A DNA stretch of 64,000 bases from Limnohabitans sp. Jir61 (GTDB taxonomy: Bacteria; Pseudomonadota; Gammaproteobacteria; Burkholderiales; Burkholderiaceae_C): assembly GCF_003063545.1 (NCBI RefSeq), contig NZ_NESD01000001.1:1132790-1196789 (forward strand). The letters run 5' to 3'. The notes beneath the pieces are model-generated. The model searched no databases and was not told the DNA's origin. It worked only from the letters and a program-made list of their open reading frames with translations. This document shows positions 7,807 through 16,262 of the stretch, piece by piece; position 1 is the stretch's first letter, and every line of letters starts with the position of its first letter. The position numbers and the translations under genes were made by a program.

Positions 7807-8427
7807 GTGTACCTGCCACCGCAGTTCAATGCCAAGGATGAGGCTCATGCGCTCGCTCTTATGCGGGCGCATCCATTTGCAAACCTCATCAGTGTGGACG
7901 ACACGGGTTTCCCGTTTGTCACACATCTTCCTCTTCATTTGACGCAGAAAAATGGCGAGCATGTGTTGCTGGGCCACTGCGCTAAACCCAATCCCCATTG
8001 GCGTTATTTACAAGCACGCCCCCAAGCTTTGGTCGCGTTCATGGGCCCACAGGCTTATATGTCACCCAAGGTCTACCCAGATCTGACGCGTGTGCCCACT
8101 TGGAGTTACCTGGCTGTTCATGCCAAAGTCGAGGCGACGTTGGTCGAAGAGCCTGAAGCCAAAGACCGTTTGCTCAAGCAACTCATTGGCGATCACGAGC
8201 CGCCTTACGCTGCTCAGTGGCGTGGTTTGGGCGAAGACTACCAACACAAGATGCTCAATGGCATCGTGGCGTTTGAGCTGCGCATCACAGAGCTGCAATG
8301 CAAGCTCAAACTCAACCAACACAGACCCGAATCCCACGCCGCCATGCATGCCGCATACGCGCAAGGCACACCCGATGAACAGGCCTTGGCCGAATGGATG
8401 GTCAAGCTCGGCATGGTCCAGCCGTGA
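7807..8427 (+). CDS. PaiB-type FMN-binding negative transcriptional regulator
   Basis: A 206-residue protein beginning with GTG (GTG TAC CTG). MYLPPQFNAKD at the N-terminus, the beta-barrel segments ANLISVDDTGFPFVTHLPL and LLGHCAKPNPHW, then ALVAFMGPQAYMSPKVYP and VPTWSYLAVHAKV form the split-barrel flavin-binding fold of the PaiB/FMN-binding family. B. subtilis PaiB is linked to repression of sporulation and protease genes, but Proteobacterial members are mostly flavoproteins of unknown substrate. The C-terminus KMLNGIVAFELRITELQCKLKLNQHR also matches the family. Its stop overlaps the start of tadA by one base (TGATG), which implies co-translation. Confidence 0.9.
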   Translation: MYLPPQFNAKDEAHALALMRAHPFANLISVDDTGFPFVTHLPLHLTQKNGEHVLLGHCAKPNPHWRYLQARPQALVAFMGPQAYMSPKVYPDLTRVPTWSYLAVHAKVEATLVEEPEAKDRLLKQLIGDHEPPYAAQWRGLGEDYQHKMLNGIVAFELRITELQCKLKLNQHRPESHAAMHAAYAQGTPDEQALAEWMVKLGMVQP

Positions 8428-9446
8428 TGCATTCACCTGAAGATATTGGCTTCATGCAGCTGGCTCTGCGTCAAGCGCAAGCTGCTGCAGACGCAGGCGA
8501 AGTGCCCGTAGGTGCTGTGGTGGTGAGGGCAGGGCAGGTGATTGCTTCCGCCCACAACGCCCCCCTGGGCAGCCATGATCCAACCGCGCATGCCGAAGTT
8601 AACGCCATGCGATCCGCGGCCCAAGCGCTGGGTAACTACCGACTGGACGACTGCACCTTGTACGTAACGCTTGAACCTTGCGCCATGTGTAGCGGCGCTG
8701 CGCTGCATGCACGTTTCAAGCGTGTGGTGTTTGGTGCGACTGAGCCTAAAACAGGTGCGGCGGGTTCGGTGCTCAACTTGTTTGCGCACGAACAAATCAA
8801 CCACCAAACACAAGTGACTGGCGGTGTGTTAGCCGACGATTGCGCACAAGTGTTGCAGGCCTTTTTTGAACAACGCCGTGCGCAACAGCAATTGAACAAA
8901 GTACCTTTGCGTGAAGATGCTTTGCGAACGTCTGATAGTCCGTTTGTAGGGCTGGATGTGCCTTTTTCGCTATCGCATTTCACAGCTGATTTGCCCGCAT
9001 TAGACGGCTTGCGTTTGCATTGGTTTGATAACCGTCAAGACGGCCAATCTGCGCCGTACGTTTATTTGCATGGGCTCGACGGTTGGAGCGCGCAATACGC
9101 TGCTCAGTTGCAATCGTCAGAGCCAGTGATCGCGCTAGATTTGCCAGGCTTTGGCTTGTCCGACAAGCCTAAAAAAGTCGCAACCCATCGGATCGCTTGG
9201 CACTCACAAGTACTCAACGAGTTTTTGGCCAGTGTGCAGCCTGCACCTGTGGCCTTGCACGCGCCACGCGTGATGGCTCCCATCTTGGCCAAATTGGCTT
9301 TGCCGGTTCATTGGCTCGACATGCCCTCGCTGCCTGCGGCCCTGCGTGACGCCCCATATCCCGACCGTGGCCACATGGCCGGTCCTCGTGCTTTGAGCAC
9401 CTTGCTGGCTGCGCCTGCACCCACACCACCGCCTGAACGAAGTTAA
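8427..9446 (+). CDS. tadA: tRNA adenosine(34) deaminase TadA fused to a degenerate alpha/beta-hydrolase domain
   Basis: Residues 1-155 are TadA, which converts A34 to inosine in tRNA-Arg(ACG). The zinc site and proton shuttle HAEVNAM and PCAMC are intact, as are AHNAPLGSHDPTAHAE and FGATEPKTGAAGSVLNL. After about residue 165 a second region of roughly 175 residues resembles an alpha/beta hydrolase: LRLHWFDN, PYVYLHGLDGW, VIALDLPGFGLSDKP. The nucleophile elbow GxSxG is replaced by LHAPRVM and there is no evident catalytic serine, so it is probably inactive, perhaps a binding or tRNA-contacting appendage. TadA alone is normally 150-170 residues. The ATG at 8427 overlaps the previous stop; an upstream ATG at 8394 is possible but would overlap more. 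The next gene begins two bases after the stop. Confidence 0.92.
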   Translation: MHSPEDIGFMQLALRQAQAAADAGEVPVGAVVVRAGQVIASAHNAPLGSHDPTAHAEVNAMRSAAQALGNYRLDDCTLYVTLEPCAMCSGAALHARFKRVVFGATEPKTGAAGSVLNLFAHEQINHQTQVTGGVLADDCAQVLQAFFEQRRAQQQLNKVPLREDALRTSDSPFVGLDVPFSLSHFTADLPALDGLRLHWFDNRQDGQSAPYVYLHGLDGWSAQYAAQLQSSEPVIALDLPGFGLSDKPKKVATHRIAWHSQVLNEFLASVQPAPVALHAPRVMAPILAKLALPVHWLDMPSLPAALRDAPYPDRGHMAGPRALSTLLAAPAPTPPPERS

Positions 9447-9448
9447 TC

Positions 9449-10123
9449 ATGCCTAACGCCACGCCACCCATCGGTTACGAAGTGAAGTTTCAGAGGGTCG
9501 GTGTAGGAGGCGGGGCAGATTTACAAATTCGCTCCTTGCTCGACAAGCAGCAGTTTTATGACCCATTGGGCTTGGCATTTGATGCCGGCATTTCATCGGC
9601 CACGTGGCCATTGTTTGGATTGGTGTGGCCCTCGGCCCAAAAGCTGGCAGATCTGATGCAGACCTGGGATCTCAAAGGCAAACGGGTGTTAGAAGTAGGG
9701 TGCGGTTTAGGCCTGGCCAGCTTGGTGGTGCATCGCCGCGAAGGCAATATCACCGCCAGCGATTGCCACCCTTTGACTGAGACTTTCCTCAAAGCCAATG
9801 TGCTGCTCAACGATTTACCGCCCTTGCATTACGAAACAGGCAACTGGGGCAGGGTGAACAAGGGCCTAGGCGCGTTTGATTTGCTCATTGCCAGCGATGT
9901 GTTGTACGAGCGCAGTCATCCGGCACAGCTCTCAGGCTTTATTGAAGAACATGCGGCAGAGGGTGCTGAAGTGCTCATCATTGACCCCAATCGTGGCAAC
10001 CGCAGCGCGTTTCACAAAGACATGGCCAATATGGGTTTTGGTGTGTCTGAGATCATCATCAACGAGCCATTAGAAGATTTCAGCGCTTACCGAGGGCGCT
10101 TGCTTCATTACAAGCGCGGTTGA
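9449..10123 (+). CDS. Class I SAM-dependent methyltransferase (METTL-like, family 16)
   Basis: This 224-residue Rossmann methyltransferase has SAM motif I VLEVGCGLGLASLV, post-I acidic residue ITASDCHP, motif II FDLLIASDVLYE (the DVLYE is typical of the family containing eukaryotic lysine methyltransferases of the METTL21/ETFB type) and EVLIIDPNRGNRSAFHK. The N-terminus VKFQRVGVGGGADLQIRSLLD precedes the domain. The substrate cannot be deduced; protein lysine methylation is a plausible inference from the family. It starts two bases after tadA and probably shares its transcript. Confidence 0.85.
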   Translation: MPNATPPIGYEVKFQRVGVGGGADLQIRSLLDKQQFYDPLGLAFDAGISSATWPLFGLVWPSAQKLADLMQTWDLKGKRVLEVGCGLGLASLVVHRREGNITASDCHPLTETFLKANVLLNDLPPLHYETGNWGRVNKGLGAFDLLIASDVLYERSHPAQLSGFIEEHAAEGAEVLIIDPNRGNRSAFHKDMANMGFGVSEIIINEPLEDFSAYRGRLLHYKRG

Positions 10124-10146
10124 ATGAATCGCGCCAGATTTGCCGC

Positions 10147-10152
10147 GACAAT
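10147..10152 (+). promoter_or_regulatory. Candidate -10 (GACAAT) for leaderless LD-carboxypeptidase mRNA
   Basis: GACAAT ends six bases before the ATG at 10159, with no Shine-Dalgarno sequence between, which places transcription start at or next to the initiation codon. It matches a pattern repeated at several genes in the window. Confidence 0.4.
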
Positions 10153-10158
10153 TGACCC

Positions 10159-11088
10159 ATGGCTCATATTTACATCTATTCCCCCAGTGGCGCGGTGCGC
10201 GACAAAGCAGCTTTCAAACGTGGCTTCACACGCCTGAAAAAACTCGGCCATGAAGTTGAGATCGATGCAGATGCACTCAGCAGCCACACCCGCTTTGCAG
10301 GTGACGACGCCACCCGTTTGGCCGCGATTCATCGCGCAGCGGATAGTGGTGCTGATGTGGCCCTCATTTCTCGTGGTGGCTACGGCCTCACACGCATCTT
10401 GCCCAGCATCAAATACAAGCAAGTGGCCAAAGCCATTGCCAAAGGTACGCAGTTTGTGGGCTTGAGCGACTTCACAGCATTTCAAAATGCACTATTGACC
10501 AAAACTGGCGCAGTCACTTGGGCCGGTCCCGCCTTGGGCGAAGACTTTGGTGCAGAGCAACCTGACGACATCATGGAAGCCTGTTTTGACGACATGGTTA
10601 GCGGGCAGGGTGAAGGTGCGGGTTGGCAGTTGTCCAAACCTTGTGCTGCTGCTAATGAGAAACGTCGCCCTGGCGTTTGGGCGCACGATGCTGTGCTTTG
10701 GGGCGGTAACTTGGCCGTCTTGGTTTCTTTAATCGGCACACCCTATTTTCCGCAGATCAAAAACGGCGTGTTGTTCCTCGAAGATGTGGGTGAACATCCA
10801 TACCGCATTGAACGCATGCTCACGCAGTTGTTGCATGCTGGCGTGCTGTCTCAACAAAAAGCCATCGTCTTGGGGCAGTTCAGCAACTACAAACTCACAC
10901 CACACGACAAAGGTTTCAAACTTCAAAGTGTGATTGATTGGTTGCGTGCACAAATCAAAACGCCAGTGCTGACAGATTTACCGTTTGGTCATGTTTCAAC
11001 CAAGCTATGTTTGCCTGTAGGCCAAAAGATCGATTTGGTGGTGGAAGGCAGAGATGCCTTGTTGTTGTGGGCGCATGGCGACCATTAA
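10159..11088 (+). CDS. ldcA: Muramoyltetrapeptide (LD-)carboxypeptidase, peptidase family S66
   Basis: This cytoplasmic enzyme removes the terminal D-Ala from muropeptide tetrapeptides during murein recycling. The length of 309 residues matches LdcA. The N-terminus IYIYSPSGAV, ISRGGYGLTRILP (70-82) and the nucleophile motif GLSDFT with Ser103 are the family signatures. FLEDVGEHPYRIERML provides the glutamate and LTDLPFGH the histidine of the Ser-His-Glu triad. There is no signal peptide, as expected for the cytoplasmic recycling enzyme. It is flanked by a methyltransferase and an acyltransferase on the same strand. Confidence 0.93.
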   Translation: MAHIYIYSPSGAVRDKAAFKRGFTRLKKLGHEVEIDADALSSHTRFAGDDATRLAAIHRAADSGADVALISRGGYGLTRILPSIKYKQVAKAIAKGTQFVGLSDFTAFQNALLTKTGAVTWAGPALGEDFGAEQPDDIMEACFDDMVSGQGEGAGWQLSKPCAAANEKRRPGVWAHDAVLWGGNLAVLVSLIGTPYFPQIKNGVLFLEDVGEHPYRIERMLTQLLHAGVLSQQKAIVLGQFSNYKLTPHDKGFKLQSVIDWLRAQIKTPVLTDLPFGHVSTKLCLPVGQKIDLVVEGRDALLLWAHGDH

Positions 11089-11092
11089 AAAT

Positions 11093-11098
11093 TAGAGT
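11093..11098 (+). promoter_or_regulatory. Candidate -10 (TAGAGT) close to the acyltransferase start
   Basis: TAGAGT ends five bases before the ATG at 11104. No ribosome-binding site is visible in the ACCCG spacer. It may drive a leaderless message independent of the upstream carboxypeptidase gene, which ends at 11088. Confidence 0.3.
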
Positions 11099-11103
11099 AC
11101 CCG

Positions 11104-13008
11104 ATGCATTTGCCTTATCGTTCTGATATTGACGGACTGCGTGCTTTTGCAGTCAGCGTTGTTTTAATTTTTCATGCATTTCCGAGCCTGATACCTGGTG
11201 GTTTTGTTGGCGTGGATGTGTTCTTTGTGATTTCCGGATTTTTGATCTCGGGCATCATTTTCAAAGAGTTAGAAACATCGAGCTTTAGCTTTTCTAACTT
11301 TTACGCACGTCGTGTCAAACGAATTTTCCCAGCACTCATCACGATGCTGACGGCGTCTTATACGTTTGGTTGGTTTTTTTTGTTCAACGAAGATTTTCGC
11401 CGTCTTGGCAGTCATATCTTCCGCGCAAGCTTGTTTTTGTCAAACTTCATACTGTGGCGTGAAGCTGGATATTTCGACAATGCTGCAGAGACCAAGCCTT
11501 TGCTACACCTGTGGTCGCTTGGTATTGAAGAGCAGTTCTACATCGTTTGGCCCGTTATCTTGTGGATGTTTTGGCGATTCAAATCCATCCGTTTACCTTT
11601 GATTGCCCTGTTATCGCTGAGCTCGCTGTTTTGGAATATTTACCAGTCGCAGCTTGATTTGACGCACGATTTTTATTCCCCCCTGACGCGTTTTTGGGAG
11701 CTCTCAGCAGGCGCTTGGCTGGCTTTTCATGTGTCGCGCCAGCCGCAAACGCACAGGCACGCAAACCTCATCAGTGCTTTTGCGTTATTACTGTTGCTTG
11801 TTGCCGCATTTTTGATTGACAGCAAAAAAGCGTTTCCCGGTGGATGGGCATTGATGCCTGTGCTGGGGGCGGTGCTTTTGATCTATGCGGGGCCCACAGC
11901 TTGGTGCAACAAAGTTTTTTTCTCAAACCGTGTTGTGGTTTGGGTAGGTGCAATCAGTTACCCCTTGTATTTATGGCATTGGCCAGCACTGGCTTTTGCG
12001 CGAATCGTGGAGGGCACTACGCCATCTGTGGGTATTCGTTTGGGTGCTGTGGTCCTGTCTGTGGCATTGGCGTGGGTGACATTTGTTTGCATTGAAAAGC
12101 CCATCCGATTAGGCTGGAAAAGTGTATGGCGCACGCCTTTGTTGGTATTGACCATGGTAGCCATTGGCTATGTCGGATTAGCTTGTAAAAATGCTGGTGG
12201 GTATCCTTTGCGGCCGATCATGCAAGCACGTGTCGAAGCCAATATTGGTGACATAGGACACGAAACATTTCATGCATATTACGCCAAGCACTTCTTTGCC
12301 TGTGGAGACGCGCGTGTGCATGCTAAATCTGAGAAATGGGGCGACCTGGTTCGTTGCTTCCAAACTAAGCGTGACGCGCCTATTGATTTGGTGATGATTG
12401 GAGATAGCCATGCCGAGCATTTACTTTTGGGAATCGCGCATGCCTTGCCGCATCTAAATATTGCTGTTTATCCGCGTAGTGAGTTGCCATTTACAAACTC
12501 TAATGAATACACGGAAATTTTTGAAAGTTTGGTCAATGATCGTCACATTAAATACGTATTGCTAACCTCTATGTGGGCAGTTGCGCCTTTGAGCATTGAT
12601 GAACGTACAAGCTTTCAAGCTAATTTGGCTTCCACCTTGACATTGTTGACAAATGCTGGAAAGCACGTAATTCTGACCACGGATACACCCAAATTTGGTT
12701 TTGACCCCCAGCGCTGCAAATACAACCATCCCTTGTCAGGGCTGAGTAACTGCTCAGAATCGAGTGAGGCCTACCGTCAAATTCAATCTTCTTATGTGCC
12801 ATTATTTGAAGATGCACATAAACTGAATTCACACGTGAGCTTGATCTATTTTGATGATTTGTTTTGTACTGACGCTTTGTGCAGTATGGCTATCAATGGA
12901 CGTATTTTGCTCAGAGATAACAATCATGTGAATGTGCTCGGATCACAAGTCATCGGGCAAGAATTGGCTAAACAAATACTTTTGATCGAACCTAAATTCA
13001 ATCATTAA
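11104..13008 (+). CDS. OafA/YrhL-type acyltransferase: acyltransferase-3 membrane domain plus SGNH domain
   Basis: A 634-residue integral inner-membrane O-acyltransferase. Residues 1-350 form the acyltransferase-3 domain: YRSDIDGLRAFAV with the catalytic histidine in LIFHAFP, FVGVDVFFVISGFLISG, FYARRVKRIFPAL and LWSLGIEEQFYIVWP, with about ten hydrophobic helices. The C-terminal part is a periplasmic SGNH hydrolase-like domain with VMIGDSHAEHLL as block I and NNHVNVLGSQVIGQEL carrying the late histidine. Enzymes of this design O-acetylate lipopolysaccharide O-antigen or other surface glycans. The exact acceptor is unknown, and no O-antigen cluster is adjacent. The gene is somewhat AT-richer in its 3' half, as often seen for surface-modification genes. 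Confidence 0.93.
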   Translation: MHLPYRSDIDGLRAFAVSVVLIFHAFPSLIPGGFVGVDVFFVISGFLISGIIFKELETSSFSFSNFYARRVKRIFPALITMLTASYTFGWFFLFNEDFRRLGSHIFRASLFLSNFILWREAGYFDNAAETKPLLHLWSLGIEEQFYIVWPVILWMFWRFKSIRLPLIALLSLSSLFWNIYQSQLDLTHDFYSPLTRFWELSAGAWLAFHVSRQPQTHRHANLISAFALLLLLVAAFLIDSKKAFPGGWALMPVLGAVLLIYAGPTAWCNKVFFSNRVVVWVGAISYPLYLWHWPALAFARIVEGTTPSVGIRLGAVVLSVALAWVTFVCIEKPIRLGWKSVWRTPLLVLTMVAIGYVGLACKNAGGYPLRPIMQARVEANIGDIGHETFHAYYAKHFFACGDARVHAKSEKWGDLVRCFQTKRDAPIDLVMIGDSHAEHLLLGIAHALPHLNIAVYPRSELPFTNSNEYTEIFESLVNDRHIKYVLLTSMWAVAPLSIDERTSFQANLASTLTLLTNAGKHVILTTDTPKFGFDPQRCKYNHPLSGLSNCSESSEAYRQIQSSYVPLFEDAHKLNSHVSLIYFDDLFCTDALCSMAINGRILLRDNNHVNVLGSQVIGQELAKQILLIEPKFNH

Positions 13009-13097
13009 GAACTCTATAGTTTAATACGATGTATATTATGTAAAGTTTTTCAATCTAAAGAAAACAGCGTTATTTAGCGATTGGCTGATCGCTGCTT

Positions 13098-13763
13098 CTA
13101 CTCTTTGATAGGGTTTTGTATAAACCATGCCTCTGTAAAGACTCGAATGTAAAAAGCACTTTGCTGTCTGTCACCACGCAAAGCCAAATCCAACGCACTA
13201 AAGTTACTGCTATTCACAAGTGTTGGGTCTGCACCTTCTTCTAGGAGCAACTTCACAGCAAGCGCAGGCGCTCCATAAGCAGCCATCATCAATGGCGTCG
13301 TTCCATCCTCTGCTTCACTGTCAATATACGCTTCGTTATCCAAAAGCAGTCGCATCATTTCGCGATGGCCTCGCGTCGATGCGTAATGAAGTGGCGTCCA
13401 ACCAGGCTTATTGACATCTGCACCACGTTCAATAAGAAGCTTTGCAAGCTCCAAATGATTTGTAATTGCCGCTAGCATCAACGGTGTTTCACCAGCTAGA
13501 TTTTGCACGTTAACTTGCGTTTGAGTATGCTTTGCCAAAACAAGTGCCGATTTAGGTGACTCTGATTGCAGCGCAACAATTAGCCCTGGAATACCTTTTT
13601 CATTAGGGGTATTTGGATCAAAACCGCGCGCTAACAAGCGTTCGATAGTTTGAGGTTTATCAAACGTAACAGCGGTAATAAAGTCATCATATGATCCGGC
13701 ATTGGATAAGGAATATCCAATAAAAACATATAGATATAAAAAATACTTAAAGTATTTTCTCAT
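13098..13763 (-). CDS. Secreted ankyrin-repeat protein
   Basis: This 221-residue protein has an N-terminal signal or anchor segment (KYFKYFLYLYVFIGYSLSNA) followed by about five ankyrin repeats: FDPNTPNEKGIPGLIVAL, VNVQNLAGETPLMLAAI, ADVNKPGWTPLHYAS, AYIDSEAEDGTTPLMMAAY and ADPTLVNSSNFSALDLAL. Ankyrin repeats mediate protein-protein contact, in this case probably in the periplasm. Its ATG overlaps the tatD stop (ATGA), so it is translationally coupled as the last gene of the mltG-tmk-holB-tatD operon. It is AT-richer than tatD. No ligand can be proposed. Confidence 0.87.
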   Translation of the reverse strand: MRKYFKYFLYLYVFIGYSLSNAGSYDDFITAVTFDKPQTIERLLARGFDPNTPNEKGIPGLIVALQSESPKSALVLAKHTQTQVNVQNLAGETPLMLAAITNHLELAKLLIERGADVNKPGWTPLHYASTRGHREMMRLLLDNEAYIDSEAEDGTTPLMMAAYGAPALAVKLLLEEGADPTLVNSSNFSALDLALRGDRQQSAFYIRVFTEAWFIQNPIKE

Positions 13764-14554
13764 TTCAAAACGCCATTAAAAAGTTGGTCAAAGTTGCGAC
13801 TCGTAGCTTCTGCAACCTCTTCGACAGACATACCTTTGATCTCGGCAATCTGCATTGCCACAAACGGCACATAAGACGGATTGTTGGTCTTGCCACGGTG
13901 AGGTGACGGAGCCAAATACGGGCTGTCAGTCTCAATCAAAATCCGGTCCATCGGCACAAATTGCGCCACGTCACGCAAGTCTTGGGCATTTTTGAAGGTC
14001 AAAATCCCGGAGAAAGAGATGTACAGGCCGAGGTCCAAGCCCGCACGCGCCACGTCAGCTGTTTCTGTGAAGCAATGAAACACGCCCCCTGCACTGCCTG
14101 CTGATCCGTCTTCGCCCTGCTCTTTCAAAATCGCTACGGTGTCGGCCGACGAACTGCGGGTATGGATGACCAAAGGCAACTGGGTTTGCTGCGCCGCTTG
14201 GATGTGGATGCGAAAGCGGTTGCGCTGCCATTCCATGTCGGCCACGGTGCGCTCGCCCAAGCGGTAATAGTCAAGGCCAGTTTCGCCAATTCCCACGACT
14301 TTGGGCAGTTTGGCCCGACTAAGCAGGTCGTCAAGCGTGGGTTCTTGCACGCCTTCGTTATCGGGGTGTACGCCCACGGTGGCCCAAAAATTGTCGAATT
14401 GGGTCGCTAATCCGTGCACTTCAGGAAAGCGTTCCAGCGTGGTGCTGATGACCAAGGCGCGCGTGACTTGGGCCTTGGCCATGTCGTCGCGGATGGTGTG
14501 AATGTTTTCAACCAGCTCTGGAAAGTTCAGGTGACAGTGGGAATCGGTGAACAT
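13760..14554 (-). CDS. TatD-family metal-dependent hydrolase (YcfH-like)
   Basis: A 264-residue TIM-barrel metallohydrolase of the amidohydrolase superfamily, family members being DNases or D-aminoacyl-related hydrolases. The metal ligands are in DSHCHLNF (HxH), GETGLDYY (glutamate), LPLVIHTRSS, VFHCFTETADVA and ETDSPYLAPSPHRG. Gene order tmk-holB-tatD matches E. coli tmk-holB-ycfH (minus pilZ), so this is the YcfH-type paralogue. Translation is coupled to the downstream ankyrin gene. Confidence 0.93.
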   Translation of the reverse strand: MFTDSHCHLNFPELVENIHTIRDDMAKAQVTRALVISTTLERFPEVHGLATQFDNFWATVGVHPDNEGVQEPTLDDLLSRAKLPKVVGIGETGLDYYRLGERTVADMEWQRNRFRIHIQAAQQTQLPLVIHTRSSSADTVAILKEQGEDGSAGSAGGVFHCFTETADVARAGLDLGLYISFSGILTFKNAQDLRDVAQFVPMDRILIETDSPYLAPSPHRGKTNNPSYVPFVAMQIAEIKGMSVEEVAEATSRNFDQLFNGVLK

Positions 14555-14562
14555 AGATTTAT

Positions 14563-15582
14563 TTAGTCTTTGGCGCGCAAAGCGGTTTGCGCACGCGCCA
14601 CCAAGGCTTCAAACATCAAGCCTGCGTTGTAAGGGTGTTCGGAGGTCCGAGCGCCATCCATCAAGTCTTTGGACCATTGGGTGAGCGAGCTCACAGTGCC
14701 TGCTGCGGGTAAATCTGCAGCCATAAAAAAGCGTGGTTCAGCCCCGCTGCGCAGAGCCAGCAGGTCGTGACAAAGCTTTTGCAGCATGGCGATGGCTTGC
14801 GATGGCGTGGCGTCTGACACTGCGCCCACATCTCCGCGCAACACAGCTTTGGGCAATGCAGCCCAGTGCGCTGCTTTTAGTCCAGTATTGGCCAGGTCGA
14901 GCGCGTCTTCGGGGCGACCACCGGCTGCGCGTAGCAACACAGCTGCGTCTGCCGCTGGTACTCCTTGGGTTTGTAGCCAGCTCAAAGCCTCAGCTTCAGT
15001 AGGCCAAACCATGGTGTGGGTTTGGCAACGGCTGCGGATGGTGGGCAGCAGCTGGTGCGCGGCTTCGCTGGCCAGCACAAAGCGGCATTCGCCTGGCGGC
15101 TCTTCAAGGGTTTTAAGGATGGTGTTGGCCGTCACATGGTTCATGCGCTCGGCGGGATATACAAACACCACTTTGGTCGATCCGCCTGAGCGGGTCTGCT
15201 GGCTAAACGCCACCATGTCGCGAGCGGCTTCGACGCGGATCTCTTTGCTGGGTTTACGCTTTTTGTCGTCTAGCTCTTTTTGAGTCTTCTCGTCCAAGGG
15301 CCAACTGAGTTCAAGCGCCAAAGCTTCGGGCATGAGTGTGCGCAGGTCTGCATGGGTGCGAACATCCACCGCGTGGCAGCTGCGGCATTGGTAACAAGCG
15401 CCCTGCTTCGTAGGCGCTTCGCACAACCATGCGCGGGCTAGTTCTAGGCCCAAGGTGTATTGGCCCAAGCCCGATGGGCCTTGCAGCAGCCATGCGTGGC
15501 CGCGTCGCTCTAGCAAGGTGGTGAGTTGGCCTTGCAGCCATGGGCTCAAGACGGGCCTCGCGTGTGTGGTGGTTTCGGTCAT
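14563..15582 (-). CDS. holB: DNA polymerase III delta-prime subunit
   Basis: A clamp-loader subunit of 339 residues. The N-terminal AAA+ region has LLQGPSGLGQYTLGLELA, where glutamine replaces the Walker A lysine, consistent with delta-prime being the non-ATPase 'stator'. A zinc module CYQCRSCHAVDVRTHAD follows, then the sensor region VFVYPAERMNHVTANTILKTLEEPP, which is highly characteristic (the 'N-x-LLKTLEEP' motif), and FVLASEAAHQLLPTIRSRCQ with the SRC motif. The C-terminal helical collar is less conserved. It sits between tmk and tatD, the usual order. Confidence 0.95.
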   Translation of the reverse strand: MTETTTHARPVLSPWLQGQLTTLLERRGHAWLLQGPSGLGQYTLGLELARAWLCEAPTKQGACYQCRSCHAVDVRTHADLRTLMPEALALELSWPLDEKTQKELDDKKRKPSKEIRVEAARDMVAFSQQTRSGGSTKVVFVYPAERMNHVTANTILKTLEEPPGECRFVLASEAAHQLLPTIRSRCQTHTMVWPTEAEALSWLQTQGVPAADAAVLLRAAGGRPEDALDLANTGLKAAHWAALPKAVLRGDVGAVSDATPSQAIAMLQKLCHDLLALRSGAEPRFFMAADLPAAGTVSSLTQWSKDLMDGARTSEHPYNAGLMFEALVARAQTALRAKD

Positions 15583-15595
15583 GCCGCGCTAGATC

Positions 15596-16237
15596 TCAAT
15601 TCGAGCTCAACCAACCGCGCTGCACAAAGTTGAGGTGCAGTTGCTGCCACACGGCTTCACGGGTTTGGGCGGCATCTAGGCGCACGAAGCGTTTTGCATC
15701 GGCTTGGGCGCGAGCCGCATAGCCGTCTGAGACCTTTTGGAAGAACTCCACAGGTTGCGCCTCGAAGCGGTCTGGCACACGTGCACCGGCTAGGCGCACA
15801 GCGGCGATGGCGGGATCGAGTTCAAACCACACGGTCACATCGGGTTGGCGCAAACCGTTTGGTGTGCCTTGAACCCAAGCTTCTAATTGTTGCAACACGC
15901 CCAAATCAAAACCACGACCGCTGCCTTGGTAGGCAAAGGTCGCGTCGGTGAAGCGGTCACAAAGCACCACATCGCCGCGCGCTAAAGCAGGCTCAATCAC
16001 ATTGTGTAGGTGGTCGCGGCGGGCGGCGAATATCAGCAGAGCTTCGGTCAGCGAATCCATCGCGTCGTGCAGCACCATCTCGCGCAGTTTTTCTGCCAGT
16101 GGCGTGCCGCCGGGCTCGCGGGTGAGCGTCACTTGGCGGCCCTGCGCTTTGAAAGCAGCGGCCAAGCCATCGATGTGCGTGGACTTGCCCGCACCGTCGA
16201 TGCCCTCAAAACTGATGAACAGACCTGTTTTTGTCAT
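15596..16237 (-). CDS. tmk: Thymidylate kinase
   Basis: Phosphorylates dTMP to dTDP with ATP in DNA precursor synthesis. It has 213 residues, the usual size. [13 protein letters not shown] is the P-loop, [15 protein letters not shown] contains the dTMP-site arginine motif, [16 protein letters not shown] is the DR(Y/F) substrate motif, and [18 protein letters not shown] is the LID region. It lies 25 bases downstream of mltG and 13 bases upstream of holB in a leftward operon. Confidence 0.96.
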   Translation of the reverse strand: MTKTGLFISFEGIDGAGKSTHIDGLAAAFKAQGRQVTLTREPGGTPLAEKLREMVLHDAMDSLTEALLIFAARRDHLHNVIEPALARGDVVLCDRFTDATFAYQGSGRGFDLGVLQQLEAWVQGTPNGLRQPDVTVWFELDPAIAAVRLAGARVPDRFEAQPVEFFQKVSDGYAARAQADAKRFVRLDAAQTREAVWQQLHLNFVQRGWLSSN

Positions 16238-16262
16238 AGCCCGCTATTTTGCCTGTTCAGCA

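Noticed and set aside
13076..13093. Hairpin AGCGAT / ATCGCT between the acyltransferase and ankyrin genes
   Set aside because: Short 6-bp stem with no T-run on either strand; not convincing as a terminator.
14563..15582. Loss of the Walker A lysine in HolB (GLGQYT) as a sign of a broken gene
   Set aside because: Delta-prime is a non-ATPase clamp-loader subunit in many bacteria and the rest of the protein is intact.
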